From positions 25,145,264 through 25,209,263 of the forward strand of contig NC_135789.1 in the NCBI RefSeq assembly GCF_051106095.1: DNA of 64,000 nucleotides, given 5' to 3'. The first letter of the stretch is position 1. Each line of letters opens with the position of its first letter. The stretch is from Pogona vitticeps. Its lineage: Eukaryota; Chordata; Lepidosauria; Squamata; Agamidae. Made by a program: the position numbers and the translations under genes. The notes beneath the pieces are model-generated. The model was not told the origin of the DNA and made no database searches. It was given only the letters and a program-made list of their open reading frames with translations. Below, piece after piece: positions 29,606-41,950 of the stretch.

Positions 29606-31149
29606 AACTGTTATGTCTAAATTTCTGGATCCAGATTCAGCACCAGGGAGAGCTCCTGTGAAGTTTGAACTGCCCACCAAAAGGGGGTCCTTCAGTCCCA
29701 CAAAATCAGGGCCTCCAGTCTCCTCCGGAACCTTTTCTAACCACCCAGCAAGATTAGGGGGTGGGGGTGGGAAGCTTTTAATTTGCTCTTAGGCACCAGC
29801 CTGCCTTCTGTGTCAGTGGCCCCATGTTGCTGACCTGCGCTCATTGGCGTGACCTCCGCGGGTTTACAAGTTTTGCTGGAGTGGCATTGCGCTAACTGGA
29901 CCTTTTCTGATCCTTTCTATGTTCTGATGATGGCTCTTCTTGCGAACTGGACGGTGCTTCTCTTGCGATCTGCCTGTTTCCCCCTCAGATTTCGAGGTAA
30001 GTGGGAGCGAACAAGTAGACCGATCTCCCTCCATGCAAAGTGCCCCTCTCTAGTGTTTGAATGTTTGAGGGCCCTGCGCACTCATGGGGATTGGTACCCC
30101 CCTATCCCACCCATCCTCTGATCAAGGGCTTTTTTTTTAATCTCAGGAACTCATTTTCATTAGGCATAGATGTTGTAAAAGAAGTAACGAAAAATCCACC
30201 AAAGTCCCCCACCCCCCAATTTAGCTAGATGTCCTAGCAATTAAAGAAATTGGCTTTGTTATTGTTGTAGCTTATTTGGGGGTTTTTAGGGGCGTGATGT
30301 AGGGGTGCTGACTCTGGAGGAAGGAGGAAAGAGTCAGGGGGAACAGTGAGAAGCAGCCGAAGTGCAGGCCTCTGAGCAAGGTTTTGGGGGGGCTGTTGGC
30401 TGCTTGGAGGTGCCTGATTCTGGGTGGGATTAAAAGTGGGGCTTGACCACTGTCGATCCCTGCATCCAGGCTGGAGCTGAGGTGGACACTGGTCTGCTTT
30501 CTTTCTCTCCTTTGTATGTTCGGCATGCAGTGTTTTTGCCCCCAGGTTTGGTAGACCCCCCCCCCAAGCTAAGCCTAAGCCAACACTGTGATGCAGCGGC
30601 AAAAAAAGCCAACACAGTTCTGGGTAGCAGAATGGAAAGACAGTCTCCGACTCAAGGGAGAAAACAGCGCCACTCAATTCTGCTTTAACCAGGCATCGCC
30701 TGTGTCTAGTGTGGGGCAGCTCCATGAAAAAGGATCTCAGGAATCCTGTATCGTACCCAGATGAGGTTGACCCAAATGGGGAAAGGGGAGGAAAGCAAGC
30801 TTTATGAGGATTCCCTCGGGAAGGGGTGGCCTTGCCCTGGTTTTTGGTTTTGGCTGCGGGTTTCCTACGCAGGCAGAGGGCAGGGCAGCGATACTTGTCC
30901 TCTCCTGAGAGGTTGTCATCCTATTTTCAAGCAACGATGTGCTTTTGAAATTTCTTTTTAGTTTTGTCTGTCGGTTTGATATGAGGATCTGTCCAACTGT
31001 GTTATAATAGTGTAACGACTGTTTTGGTTGGGTGCGCTTGCTACTCGTGTTGGGAGATGTGGGAGAAAAGTGGGAGAGTAAATGTGTTACTTTATGTCTC
31101 CTTAAGTTGCGTCGGGAGTTTGGTGACCCTAATAGGGTTACATAGGGTT

Positions 31150-31225
31150 GCATTTCTAGGTTTCTAGTGGGGATTTGAACCCAGGACTCCTGAGTCCGTT
31201 GCTCTGTCTCTTACTCCACCCTGGA
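31150..31225 (-). repeat. tRNA-related SINE fragment
   Basis: GGGGATTTGAACCCAGGACT on the plus strand is the reverse of the SINE B-box region. Matching forward pieces occur at 4,446 and 41,527. Confidence 0.5.
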
Positions 31226-31621
31226 TTTTCAGAAACAGATTAATTAATTATTACTAGGGAGCAGTGGCTTTCCACCTTTGGCCTTTTGTGTCCCAGAAGC
31301 CCCTGCCGGGCACACATCTGAGTATAAAGGATTCTGAGATCTGGAGGAGAATCAAAGGCTTCATTGCTCCATGTGGAGCAATGAAGACGTACTGTAGTGT
31401 ATTAAGAACATAAACCCTGACGGATGGATCCATTCTGGGAAAAAGCACCGTAACCTTGGGGGGCTGGGCAGCCTCTTTGATTTGGATATATTATTGCATA
31501 GATGTATTGATAAAAAAAATCAGATAAATTATATGACCAGTGAAGTTGTGGGAGTGTATAGACTGAAAGATGGATGCTGATGATGGATAAACAGTCAGTT
31601 AATGATGTAGACGTACCATAC

Positions 31622-31855
31622 TTTTTTCCATGTATAAGACTATACTTTTGTCTAAAATCTTTAGAATAAAAATTGAGGGTCGTCTTATACACGGAAGTAA
31701 GCCGAGGAGAGAACAAAAACAAGTGGAAGGGAAAGCAGGGATCAAAGCGATCCTGCAGGGCTTTGATCCCTTTCCCCCTTACACTTGCTAAATCCCACTT
31801 AGATTTCGTACTTTTGCATTAGAACAGTGGGGGGCGTCTTATACATGGGAAAATT
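31622..31855. mobile_element. MITE with CCATGTATAAGAC termini
   Basis: Terminal inverted repeats of about 18 bases: TTTTTTCCATGTATAAGAC at the left and GTCTTATACATGGGAAAA at the right. An additional internal copy of the GTCTTATACACGG end lies near 31,682-31,696. It has no coding capacity. The superfamily is uncertain. Confidence 0.65.
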
Positions 31856-32069
31856 ATAGATGTTTTCCATTCTGGCTTCAAACCCAGTTACAGCCTTTCA
31901 GGTGGATGACCTGCACCAGGAACTGGGCTTATGGTGTGTGTTTCCCTGTTGTTTCTGCTGCAATCTCTTGATGGCTTGTGATGCTGTTGACTGTGAGATC
32001 CTTCTGGGATTCTCTGTCTTGGTCGGGGCTGGGGAACACTGTTTTGCAGAAGTGTTGGTCCTTCCCGGA

Positions 32070-32195
32070 GGGAAGATACTCAACATGTAGGACTCCTGAG
32101 GTTGGGAGTTCAATTCCCCGCTGTGCCTCCTTGACGGGGGTGTGTGGACTTGACGATCCGTAAGATCCCTTCCTGTTCTGCAGTTCTAAGATGAC
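32070..32195 (+). repeat. tRNA-derived SINE, truncated 5' end
   Basis: The B-box-like GGGAGTTCAATTCCCCGC is followed by the GTGCCTCCTTGACGGGG body and a CCCTTCCTGTTCTGCAGTTC tail, the same family as at 20,880. The A-box half is diverged. Confidence 0.65.
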
Positions 32196-33279
32196 GATGA
32201 CCAACCCGGAGGTTGATCTAGACAGATCAGAGAAGAATACAAAGATCCAAAATATACTGGATGGGTTTAGATCCCATACGGTCCACTTCTCCATTCAGAC
32301 TTGACCTGGTTAGGCCCAATTTGGGGTGTTGCCCTGGGAGTTGCGAGTCCATTTTTGGGCCCAACGGAGACTCCCTTTTGTTTGCTCAGGAGTTGCATTG
32401 CACCCTCCCGAGTGGATCAGGCCCCGTTGGGTCTGGTCAGACGTCCCTTCCTGAAATAAATCTGCCCTGGACGGACAATTATAGCTGCCTGTCCTTTTGA
32501 GAGCTGCAGACGGCACCTCTCCCCCGCTTTCCCAGGATCTTTTGGGAAGCGCCTGATCCGCCCTCTCCCACCCACACTGGATCCAGTGATGGAACGAGAA
32601 ACGAAGACTATAAACCCCAACGATGATGGGTTTCCCCCCCCCCAAAGCGTACACAGATGGGTGCCGAAAGTGGACTGGGATTCCCACCCAAGTGTGGTAT
32701 AGCCGTGTGCGAACATTTCACGGGGGTAAGCGTGGCCTCTTGGATGTGATGGTGCCGATTCCCACCCTCCGCTGTGAGCGTTGCTTTGGGAAACCCCCGG
32801 GCACGTTGCTGCTGGAGACAGAAGAACGCCCAGTGTCTCCTGGAAGGTCTAAGAAGCTAATCCTTGTTAATCCCAAGGCTCGGTGGAGGAAAGCATTCGC
32901 TGGACAGATTTAGACTTCTCTGCTCCCCTTCCCCCACTTCGGGGGGGGGACCTCTCTGGTCCCTTCTTCCAGACGGAGGGGGTCCTTCCGAGGCGAGCGT
33001 CATGAAAACGGCTGGGTCCGAGCGCTCCCTTCCCTTTGTGGGACCTATTTCTCAGACCTCTCCCAAGGTTATTTACGTATTTGTCACTCCCGGCTTCTCA
33101 GGTCCTGGAACACCTCGGTGTGTTTGCAAATCCAGCTCCCTTTGCTCAACCTGAGCTGTCAGGTCAGCCTGAAGGCCAGCCTCCACCTCCCCGCCCCCCA
33201 CCCCCGTCTTGCCTCCTCGTCTGCAAACTTTTGAAGCCAGTATTTTGAGGACAGAGGCTGCCTTCCGAGAAAAGCCCGG

Positions 33280-33665
33280 CCTTCCGCACATGCCCAGAGG
33301 CGTCCTTGCCCATTTCAACAGGGCGCGATGCTGAGAAATGGGTGTCTTGGCCGGAAGCCGGGGTTCCAAGAGAGCGCGGCACTCTGCACATGTTCGGAGG
33401 AACTCTTTGTCGCTCACTCAGCGGCCTCCTGGCTGCAGAAGTTGGGAGGTGCCATCGGATTACCCTGAGGGGCGGCCGGGGAAGCCCGGCGCTCTGCACG
33501 TACCCAGAGGCCCCCTCTTGAAAAATCTTCAAGAAAAGTGAGACCACCACTTACACTCTGGGGATGCTCAGAGGCATCCTGCGGTGCAAGGTTAAGAAGT
33601 TGAAGGGGAGCGCCGGGAGAATCCCCTGCGCTCTCAGAGCCGGCCCTCTGCACATGCCCAGAGTT
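33280..33665. repeat. Cluster of CTCTGCACATGCCCAGAG-like repeats
   Basis: Five degenerate copies of a palindromic motif, best form CTCTGCACATGCCCAGAG, lie at about 33,283, 33,383, 33,493, 33,556 and 33,645, spaced 60-110 bases. Copies 1 and 3 share an upstream AAGCCCGGC. They lead directly into the CpG island. The core resembles a decayed NRF1 site (TGCGCATGCGCA). Confidence 0.55.
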
Positions 33666-33679
33666 CACCTCGCCTCTCC

Positions 33680-33935
33680 AGCGAGGGCAGCGGCGGTGGC
33701 GGCTCCGTCCCGGTCTCGGCTCCCCCGCCCGTCCTGCCTGCCTGCCTGCCTGCAGCGGCTGCCGGCGCCGCCGGTCACATGGCCCGCTCCTCGCCTGCCC
33801 GCCCGCCCCGCAGCCTCGGTCGGCGGCCCTAATCCGGCGCCCGCCTGGGAGCGGCGCAGCCCGGCGGTGGCGACTTCTCCCGGGCCAGGAGGAGCCCAGG
33901 CGGCTTCTCCTCCGCTTCTTCCTCCTCCTGCCACG
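33680..33935 (+). other. SEPT4: Candidate noncoding first exon of SEPT4
   Basis: GC-rich leader sequence ending at a consensus donor (GTAAGC at 33,936). The only ATG in it, at about 33,779, opens an 18-codon upstream frame that stops within the exon, so the exon is probably untranslated. The 5' boundary is unknown. The next recognisable exon is at 41,948. Confidence 0.35.
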
Positions 33936-34437
33936 GTAAGCGCCGCTTCTGAAACTAAGGGAGAGGGGGTTTCCCAGAGTGGGCGAAGAGAATCCGGAGT
34001 GACTCCGGAACAGCCGGGACTGCTCCCGATTCCCCCACCCTACCTAGCTAAGCCTGGTGAAGTCAGTCCTCGCTTGCGCTTGCCTCGCGACGCCGTGCTC
34101 CCCGCTCCTCCTGCTCCTCTTCTCCCTCTCCGCTCCGAATCGGAATCCGGATTGCGTCAGGCAGCTTTGCCGCACCGCCGCGGCGCATTGCTGCGGCCCT
34201 TCGGGGCAGCCCTTCCCTGTCCTCCCCCCTCCCCCCACGCACACACCTTGCCTACCCTGGGATGTCCTCTGCCAGGGCTCCCGGGGAAAGGGAGGGGATG
34301 ATGGGATCCGGAGTGGCTTACTCCGGATCAGCGTGTTCCCACTGCCCCAGCGGACCCGGTTGGGCTGCTGCGGTGCGGTGCCCAATGATGGAAATCGGGG
34401 GACTTGGACTTGAGGGGAATGCCGTATGCGGGAGGGC

Positions 34438-34495
34438 GGACTACAACGCCCAGAATCCCCAGACGCGGGACTGGGGATTCTGGGCGCTGTGGTCC
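34438..34495. promoter_or_regulatory. Inverted pair of ZNF143/THAP11-like sites
   Basis: Two 25-base arms, each an ACTACAACGCCCAGAATCC-type sequence, face each other across an 8-base loop with two mismatches between arms. The ACTACAnnnCCCAGnAT pattern is the ZNF143 (SBS) recognition form. Confidence 0.5.
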
Positions 34496-34585
34496 ACAAC
34501 GGACCGTCCCGAACTCGGAAATCTGGAGAGGGCGCAGAAGGTCGGGCTCCTGTGCAGTTTGGTTTTATTTAAAGTCCTTCACGAA

Positions 34586-34610
34586 ACTACACATCCCAGG
34601 ATGCCGTGGG
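34586..34610 (+). promoter_or_regulatory. ZNF143-like site
   Basis: ACTACACATCCCAGGATGCC closely follows the extended ZNF143 motif (ACTACAATTCCCAGCATGCC) and lies about 90 bases past the inverted pair. Confidence 0.5.
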
Positions 34611-35426
34611 GCGGAGTCTCGGCTGTTAAAGCGGTATCAGCCCCCTTAGAAATGTGTAGATGGGAGCGAATAACTCCCGTATTCGGAGTTGAGCTGGGGG
34701 GTGGGCTTTGCTCCTTTCATCCTCCGGGGTCTTACCCGGAACCCGTTTGGAAAAAACTGGCAGTCTTCTCTGGGAATTGTAATAATACAAACCAAGGAGG
34801 ACTCTGAGCATATGCAGAGTTCTTTTCCATCATGTGCTTTTTTCTCTCCTCTTCTGCCAATCCAGGGGCACCTGAATTGAAAGAGGCAGTAGCTTATGGG
34901 TCTCTGGAGTAGGTTGATTCCCCCCCACCCAGTGCATGTTGACGGGCTGGCTACCAGGATCATCCAGAGAATCCCAATTCCTGGCTGGGACTGGAATCAT
35001 TTTTATTTACTGTATTTTATTTATTTATCATTTGCCATGTCCCAGGACAATTCCTCCATAATGTGCAATTTTATTTTATTTGATCATGATTGTTCTGCAT
35101 TTTATTTAATTGTTTTATTATGTTTTGTAAGTAGTATTGCCATTAAAAAAAAAAAAAGCAACACCCCCCCCCCCCAGTGCTCAAGGCGTTAACAGTATTA
35201 AAACGTTTTAAGGTGGGAGATTCATGGCCACCCGGTACGGTGGTAGCTTTATACAATGATTAGATAGACGAAAAGGAAGAAGCATGGGGGTCTAATCATG
35301 GCTACAAAGTCGTGACAGCTAGGGTAGAACTTCCAGATGTAAACACAGTCTATCTTTGAGAAAGGACATGAACAGCAGAAAAGGAATCCTACATTTTTCC
35401 TCCAAGCCTCCACATCAGATCAGCAA

Positions 35427-35432
35427 CACACA

Positions 35433-35515
<83 letters not shown>
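35427..35515. repeat. (CA)n microsatellite
   Basis: An 89-base CA run with one early AAA interruption. Confidence 0.95.
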
Positions 35516-35516
<1 letters not shown>

Positions 35517-36344
35517 ATTTTTGGCAGCTTTCTCTATCTAGCAAGAATAGAACCCAAACATTTGTGCATTTTCAGTTCTCTCGCAACAAAACCAGCTGCG
35601 ATTCAGGCGCAGAAAAAAACTATTTGCTTCAGAGAAAATCTGAAACAAGGAAGAGTGAGCAGGGCTGGGGAGCTGGCTTCTGATGCAGAGATTTTGACGC
35701 AGGTGTGTTGCGGCAAAACTGACAAAGGAGTTTTGTGTTTCCTTGTAGATTGCAGCATGTCTTTATTTGTCAGAAGATTTTGTAGAGAGGTTCCTTGTGG
35801 TGGACAGAATGTCCTCTGTCCCATTCTTTGTCTTACGGCTATGACAATGATCCCGTATCTAGAAACAGTGCTCCATCAAACTGGAAAAGGCATCTGATTG
35901 GAAAAGGCCTATAAAAGCAGTACCAGGAGTGATGCTCTGTTATGTTAGTATTCTCCCTCCTTATTGTAATGAATTGGAGTGTGCAGTACGTCAGAGCTCA
36001 CAATCAAATTCTGGAAGGTGGACGTCCTCAACCCTCCCACCCCCAGGGACCCCCTGTGAAAGCTGAATAACTGAGGCCCCACATGGCAATGCATAACAGC
36101 TGCTTTGTTTAGGGTAGCATTGCTTGGTATGCCAAGGTATTTAACAGAAATCAATCTGTTGGTTTCAAGGCAGGGGGTTAATCAGCTGAAAGCCTCCTTC
36201 AGTTGGTAGGCAGTGCTTGTGGCCACTCGGGCTGAGCAGGGATCAGTAATGCCATTAACTCACCTTGATCAGTTTTCCTTCCCAGTAGGTTAAGCTGGGT
36301 GATGGCTAGATTAGGCTTTCTAGAGGTGGGCAATATTTCCACCA

Positions 36345-36865
36345 GCGGAGCATGAGATGCAGGATCGGGGAGGGTTTCAGGCAGGGTGGCGTGAGTGAGA
36401 TCCGGCTGTTTCTCATGAGTCTACCTGGGTATTCAGATCTTCAAAAGGCGTCTTTCTCTCAGGCCTCACACCTTCACAGAGATGCATGGTGGGGACACAA
36501 GAGAGGGCTTTTTCTCTGGCTGCTCCCGGAGACTTTGGAACTCCCTGCCACTGGAGGCCAGACCGGCCCCATCTTGGCTTTCCTTCTGCAAGCAGCTTTC
36601 TCTTCAGGCAAGCGTTCCTGTAAATGCCTGGCTGACTAAGTGGATTTTTTTTTTAAAAAAAGGATTAGTGCATTCAGTTGTTTTACTCATGCTTTTAATA
36701 TTGCTCTTATTTACTTTAATATATCGGTTCAGTTCTTTTTTAAAAATATTGCAATAATTTATTATTTTAGTGTTTGACTTTGTTTCTTTTAATACTGTAA
36801 GCCGCTTTGGGTCCTGTAGGAGAAGGGCATCAGATAAATATTGTATGTAAATAAATAATAAATAT
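36345..36865 (+). mobile_element. L2-like LINE 3' end
   Basis: A degenerate frame still reads CSRRLWNSLPLEARPAPSWL, the classic C-terminal phrase of L2/CR1-group ORF2 (compare 'AAPRLWNSLPxExRxAPSLLSF'). A 3' UTR follows, ending CTGTAAGCCGCTTTGGGTCC and an A/T-rich tail. Confidence 0.75.
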
Positions 36866-39179
36866 AAAGATGCAGGAAACCATCCCGTCTTGTCCCCCCA
36901 CCCCCAATTACTCAGATGGCTTCTCGATCGCCCATCTCTGAGCTGACGGGCGATAAAGTTGGGGATTTCGTTTTGATTTGCCAGATTTGCCAACCTTTAC
37001 AGCCTTCTCTATGTTTGGGACGTGAAGAATTTGGAACGTTAAACATTTCAGAGGTGGGAAAGAAACCAGATCTGCCTTATTCACCCATCTAGGTTGGAAT
37101 TCCTGTTTATCTAACGGTATCAAAGTTGAATTAAAGTTGCCACCCCCTTTTTTTTAAAATCAGAGGGCTCCTATTTCCTAATGTCTATATGAGCGGCAGG
37201 TAGAACCAGCCCGTGCAAAGTTCAATTTTAAAAAAGTAACTCGTTCCAGTTTGCATGTCACCCTCAATAGATCCTACTTGTGCAGTCAGTAAATATTACT
37301 CTTCATGCTCCCTTTATTCAGAAACGCAGTTACTTTAAATTCCTTTTAAAAAAATCAGGATGCAAAAAAAAATCAAAACCCTGGCTCCACAGGAGTATAT
37401 TTGGCTTCAAAACCACTGCCTCGAGGCACATGTAGAATTTTGCTAGGACTGGGCCATGCAAATAAAAGCCACAGCCGCTGCAGTGCGCATGCACACACAG
37501 GCTGCCTCTCTCTCTCTGACTCCCATTTGCGTAGAAGCCCTGTAGCAAAATATTCCATTTGCAGCCTTGATCTGGGATAGGCATGGCTTCGTCGATCTCT
37601 GAAGCTGGGAGTGCGTGGAAGGTATGGTGTAGAAGTTTGTAGATTAGAGAGGTGAGCGGGGAGAGAGCTCAATTTGGTGGCTGGATTTTGCCCTCTGTGG
37701 AAAACTTACTCGTCTTTTTGGGGTGGGGGGCACCCATCGAAGAGGGAAGAATTGCAGACAAGTCGGGTGGTGGGCATTTCATTGAAACGGTGGTTCCGAG
37801 GCCCAGCTGAGAAGCGGCTGGTGTCCATTTCCTCGACCTTCTTGGTCCAAATGTTAACAGAATCCGGACTTGAACCCATGCCAGTCTGTGCTCCCCTAAA
37901 TCGAGAAGCTTTTAGAGACACCGCAGTTAAAAAGAATACAAAAAAGTAGCCCGGTGATCAATAATTGCGGTTGGGTACAAAAATGGCATTCCGCGGCTCA
38001 CGGCCAAGTAACAAACGAAGCAAGTTTTTGAGTCTCAAAGGTCTCTTAATCAGGTGTTGTGTGTTTCATGGTTTGGGGCTGGGGGAAGAAGCAGAATGCT
38101 GAGAAATTCTGGGGAGATGGAGCAGTCCCTGGACGAAAGAGCGTTTTTCACGCTCCTGACACGGCGGGTGGGAGATTGCTAATCCGTTGCAAAATAAGGG
38201 GTCTGGATACCATCCCTTGATAAAAGTCTATTTGATTGCCATCCACTGCTTTGAAGCCTCGGGGGGGGGAGGGACTCCGAGTGGAAAAACAGAGGCCGTC
38301 AGCTAAATGGGAGGCTGAGTTGTCCTGTGAAGTTAAACATTGAGCTGAAGGCCAAGCGGGTCATCTAGCCTAGTGGTTAGAGGAAGTGGAGTCCTCCCTA
38401 TAGCACAGTGCTGGAGGAGAAGCAATAGAGAGCTGTTTCTTGATTTTCCTACAAGATCTGGAATTCAGTGCCAAAGTTTCCCCTTGGAAATGTTTCCACA
38501 TTTCCAGTTTTCAGTTGAGTTCGTACACCTCATAGGTCCTCTGATTTCTTTTCGTCATGGCCGGACTCTGTCTCTCCCATTTCTCTGGAGGGGGCAGGAG
38601 AACCTCTGGAATAAAGGACAGTTGGCCCACACTGGGGCTGCATTAGACCTTAAACATTCAGGCTTTGATGGTCTTACATGTGTCTGGATTGCCTGGCCAC
38701 ACCTCTGTCTACTTAAAATATCCCAGCTATTGAGGGGACACACACACATGCACAACGGATTTATTTATTCCCCTCTTCCTTTGGATGGGGACCAGAGGTG
38801 ATGCTTGGCGGTCTCAGATAGCCATCTCTTGATTTCTGAGATTGTCACAAAATTTGTTTTATGATTTTCCTTTTACGTGTGTGCTGTTCTTCCAAAGTTA
38901 GACATTTATGATGGCCCACAGTCTTGATCTCGCTTAGGAACTTGATTCTTCTCTCGAGACAAGCAAGTTCAGTTCAGTGTGGATGAGAATTTGACTGGAA
39001 ACGGGCTGCCTGGGGGTCTGGAAAGAATTTGCAACTTTTAATACGTGGAATGTGGGAGAAAACGAGCCTGATGGGTTCCTCCATCCAGGCTCAAGACTTG
39101 CGAGTGTGTAGCTCTTCAAGACATCTGGATGTCGTGCAATTATGCATTTGTGCATTCATTCATTCTTTCTTTCTCATAA

Positions 39180-39365
39180 TAATAGAATCTTAAAATCATG
39201 GAGTTGGAAGGGGCCTCTAAGGCCATCGAGTCCAACTCCCTGCTCATGGCAGGACTCAAATCAAAGCAGATCTGGCCGATGGTGGTCCGATCATCTCCTG
39301 AATGCCTCCAGTGTTGGAGTGCTCGTCACCTTCCGAAGCCATTGGTTCTATTGTCATAGGTTTCC
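39180..39365 (-). mobile_element. CR1 LINE 3' fragment
   Basis: AATCATGGAGTTGGAAGGGG then CCATCGAGTCCAACTCCCTG is the minus-strand reading of the CR1 3' region. GAATGCCTCCAGTGTTGGAG follows in the expected order. Confidence 0.8.
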
Positions 39366-40489
39366 AGAAAAAGCAAAAAAAATTATAAAGAATTAGGGAA
39401 GTGAGCAAAATAGGGCAAGCAGATGCAGGGGGTTTAGAAGTGAGGACTAGAAGCTTGATAAGTGTCTCGTGGTGGGTGCTGGGAATTGAACTGCACCATC
39501 GCTGGGCTTGCGGTGGGATAGGCTTAAATATTTTGGCGGTGCTTGTCCTAAAGCCGAAAGGCGTCTCTGCGGCCCTCTTCAAGGTCAGAACTGCCAAGCA
39601 TGCGTGGCTGAGCGCATGGATCTGAGCTGGAACATTTACACAGGCGTAATGAGCGCTATTGATTAGGATGGATGAGCAAAGCCCTGGTCCAGATGGTGCG
39701 CCATCAGTGGGGGAGGGGGGGAAAAACTCTGACCCCATTCTGGCCTCGTCGCTTCGCCCACCCCCTACCCCCAGGCCAGCCACTGCTCTTCCCAAGCCAT
39801 CATCCGAAGGGTGAAAGCAGCCTCCGTCTGCCTGTTTGGGAGAGGAGTAAAAAATGAAAGTGCACCAATTTATCCATCATACTGTATAGTGGTGGCAGCG
39901 CATAAACGTTGTCCTGTTTTCAAGACTATTTTCCAGAAAGCCACCTATTTCTGTCCATTAGCATTTGAATTTTTTATTATTTTTAAAAGGTTTATATGTT
40001 GTCTTTTCTGTGTTCTGGGCAAGCATTTGAGTGATGTTGTGTCTGCAAACATACTTCTTGGTTATTCTTTGTATCTCTTACTCGTCAACTGGGAAACAAC
40101 CCCTGGAACCCAAAATTTGTTGGGTGCCTTAGTTGGACACATCGTTTTAGAGGATCGTGAGCCTGCCTTGAACCTGGGGATTATTGTCAAGGGAACCTTG
40201 TGGCCGTGGATTTATGGGTTGTTGAATCCACCACTGATTTTGCTATAGGCTGTATGGGAGCTCTCCTTGGTCCTGAATCCTTGCCTTCTGCAAGATTCAG
40301 CACCCTGGACAGAGCTCCAGAGGGAACCCTGAAGTGACCATACTATTTTGAAGGTCCCCTTTTTCCCAACTCTTTGCGTGATGGCTCGCTGGAAAAGTCT
40401 CCCTCGGACAGGTAGAGCCTTAATGTGAGAGCTGTCCAGGAGTGACCTTATAGTAATTGCTTTGTACTTCCAAAGTGTTATGAGAGACA

Positions 40490-40975
40490 ACCTACTTATT
40501 TATTTTATTTTCGAATTTAAAATAGCTTTTACGCAGCCTTTCTCCTTAAAAAGAACCCACAGCTGCTTACATCATTAAAAGACACTATTTAAAGCTAACA
40601 TTATACAAATACTAAAAAGCATCGGACGGATACCATATTAAAACATATACAGTATATAACACCAAACGACATTCAATGCAGTAAGGCACATCCCTTTAGA
40701 AAATGTAGGCAGCCAGTCACTGACAGAAAGCTTGCATGAAGACCTTTGCCTGAATGAGGACAGCAATGATGGAGCTAGCCTGGCCTCTAGTGGGAGGGAG
40801 TTCCAGAGGCTCTGGGAGCAGCCACAGAGAAGGCCCTCTCTTGAGCTCCCGCCAAATGTCCCTGTGAAGGTGGACCAAGAGAAAGGCCTCCTCTGAGGAT
40901 CTCAACAGGCTCCTAAAGAGAGAGGCAGGCCTTGAGAGAGCTCGGGCGTAAGCCATTTGGGGCTTGATAGATGGA
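40490..40975 (-). mobile_element. L2-like LINE 3' end, reverse orientation
   Basis: On the minus strand a frame reads GPSLWLLPEPLELPPTRGQA, the out-of-frame counterpart of the same ORF2 C-terminal block as at 36,345, followed by a 3' UTR and an A/T-rich tail at the left end. Confidence 0.7.
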
Positions 40976-41526
40976 AATACGCGGGCAAGGTTTTAGATCT
41001 GGCAAAACCTAGCTGTTTCCTCTGGGTTTTTTTGTGGGGGGGAGGGTTTGACCAGCCGGGTGGTTCCTCAGGCAGTTCTGCTGCTGGCAGATCTCTGAAA
41101 TCAGCTGGCAGAAGGAGATGCTCCTGGTTTGAGGACATTTCTGCAGGGAAAAAGGACTTCTGCCTATTCCATCCTCTTGGTTGCTGATAAGCCCCAACGG
41201 TTGATACTCAGTGAACACCACACACACGCACACACACACATGCACACACACTAGTCAATACCCTTAGCTGCGCAGATACAGCTTTGGGTGCAGATGATGG
41301 CCAGAATCCTGTTCCTCACCCGCGCTGGCATAATTCACATGGCATCAATTGCAGTAGCTGACTGACTCTGGTCAAGCATTTGGCCCTTGTCTTCTTCCTT
41401 TGTTGTGTGCCAGTCACAAGGCTTTGGGATATCATGGGAATAGAAGTATCAGCGTCTTAACGAGCAGCGCTTGAGTACTACGATTTCTGCCACTTGACTT
41501 ACCCCTGTGAACGGAAGTCACGGATT

Positions 41527-41625
41527 CCCCACTGTGGCGTAGCAGACAGAGTGGCTAAAACTAAGACTCAGGGGACCTGCGTTCAAATCCCTGCTTGGCT
41601 GTGGAAACTTAGCAGAGTACGTGGG
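41527..41625 (+). repeat. tRNA-related SINE fragment
   Basis: GACTCAGGGGACCTGCGTTC then AAATCCCTGCTTGGC is the A-to-B-box part of the SINE type also seen at 4,446. Confidence 0.5.
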
Positions 41626-41950
41626 CACAGAACAGTTGTTGTTTTTTTTAATGCCTGAAGTATTTCCCTTAACTTGAAAAGCTTCATTAGGGTCACTGTC
41701 GATCTGTTCCATGAACTACGAGAGGATTCAGGCCAGAGTTTCTGATAAAAATGTGTCATTGTCAAGTGGATGTGGGACACGGTGTAGGTCTGGAAGCTGG
41801 GGGAGGGTCTTGAAGGGTCTCTGAATGTTTCCACTGCCGGCGGGCATCATCTTTTCTCTGTCTTCTGGGCTTGCTCCTCCTGTTTGGCTCCCTGGTTCCT
41901 TTTTCTTCGCCTCTTATCCCCTGCTCTGCCCCAAACTCTTGACTCAGGTG

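Larger units (their letters stand above)
29606..33279. other. Intergenic spacer with MITE and SINE debris
   Basis: I see no convincing gene. It contains a reverse SINE fragment (about 31,150-31,225), a 234-bp MITE with 'CCATGTATAAGAC' termini, and a SINE fragment at about 32,070-32,195. The remainder is unassigned, moderately GC-rich sequence. Confidence 0.55.
33560..34620 (+). promoter_or_regulatory. CpG island, candidate SEPT4 promoter
   Basis: CpG density rises sharply, peaking at about 33,680-34,230, upstream of SEPT4 on its strand with no other visible gene between. A strong donor, CCACG|GTAAGC, follows at 33,936. A ZNF143-like inverted pair and a third ZNF143-like site lie at the right edge. 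Assignment to SEPT4 is inferred from position and orientation. Confidence 0.5.
33936..41947 (+). other. SEPT4: Probable SEPT4 intron 1
   Basis: Eight kilobases without a recognisable exon. It holds a CA microsatellite, L2-like LINE pieces in both orientations, a CR1 fragment, SINE fragments and unassigned sequence. It is an intron only if the CpG-island exon is truly the SEPT4 first exon. Confidence 0.4.

Noticed and set aside
33564-34301. 245-codon plus-strand frame across the CpG island
   Set aside because: It runs through a strong donor at 33,936 and consists of GC-driven Pro/Ala/Arg text. More likely untranslated leader plus intron.
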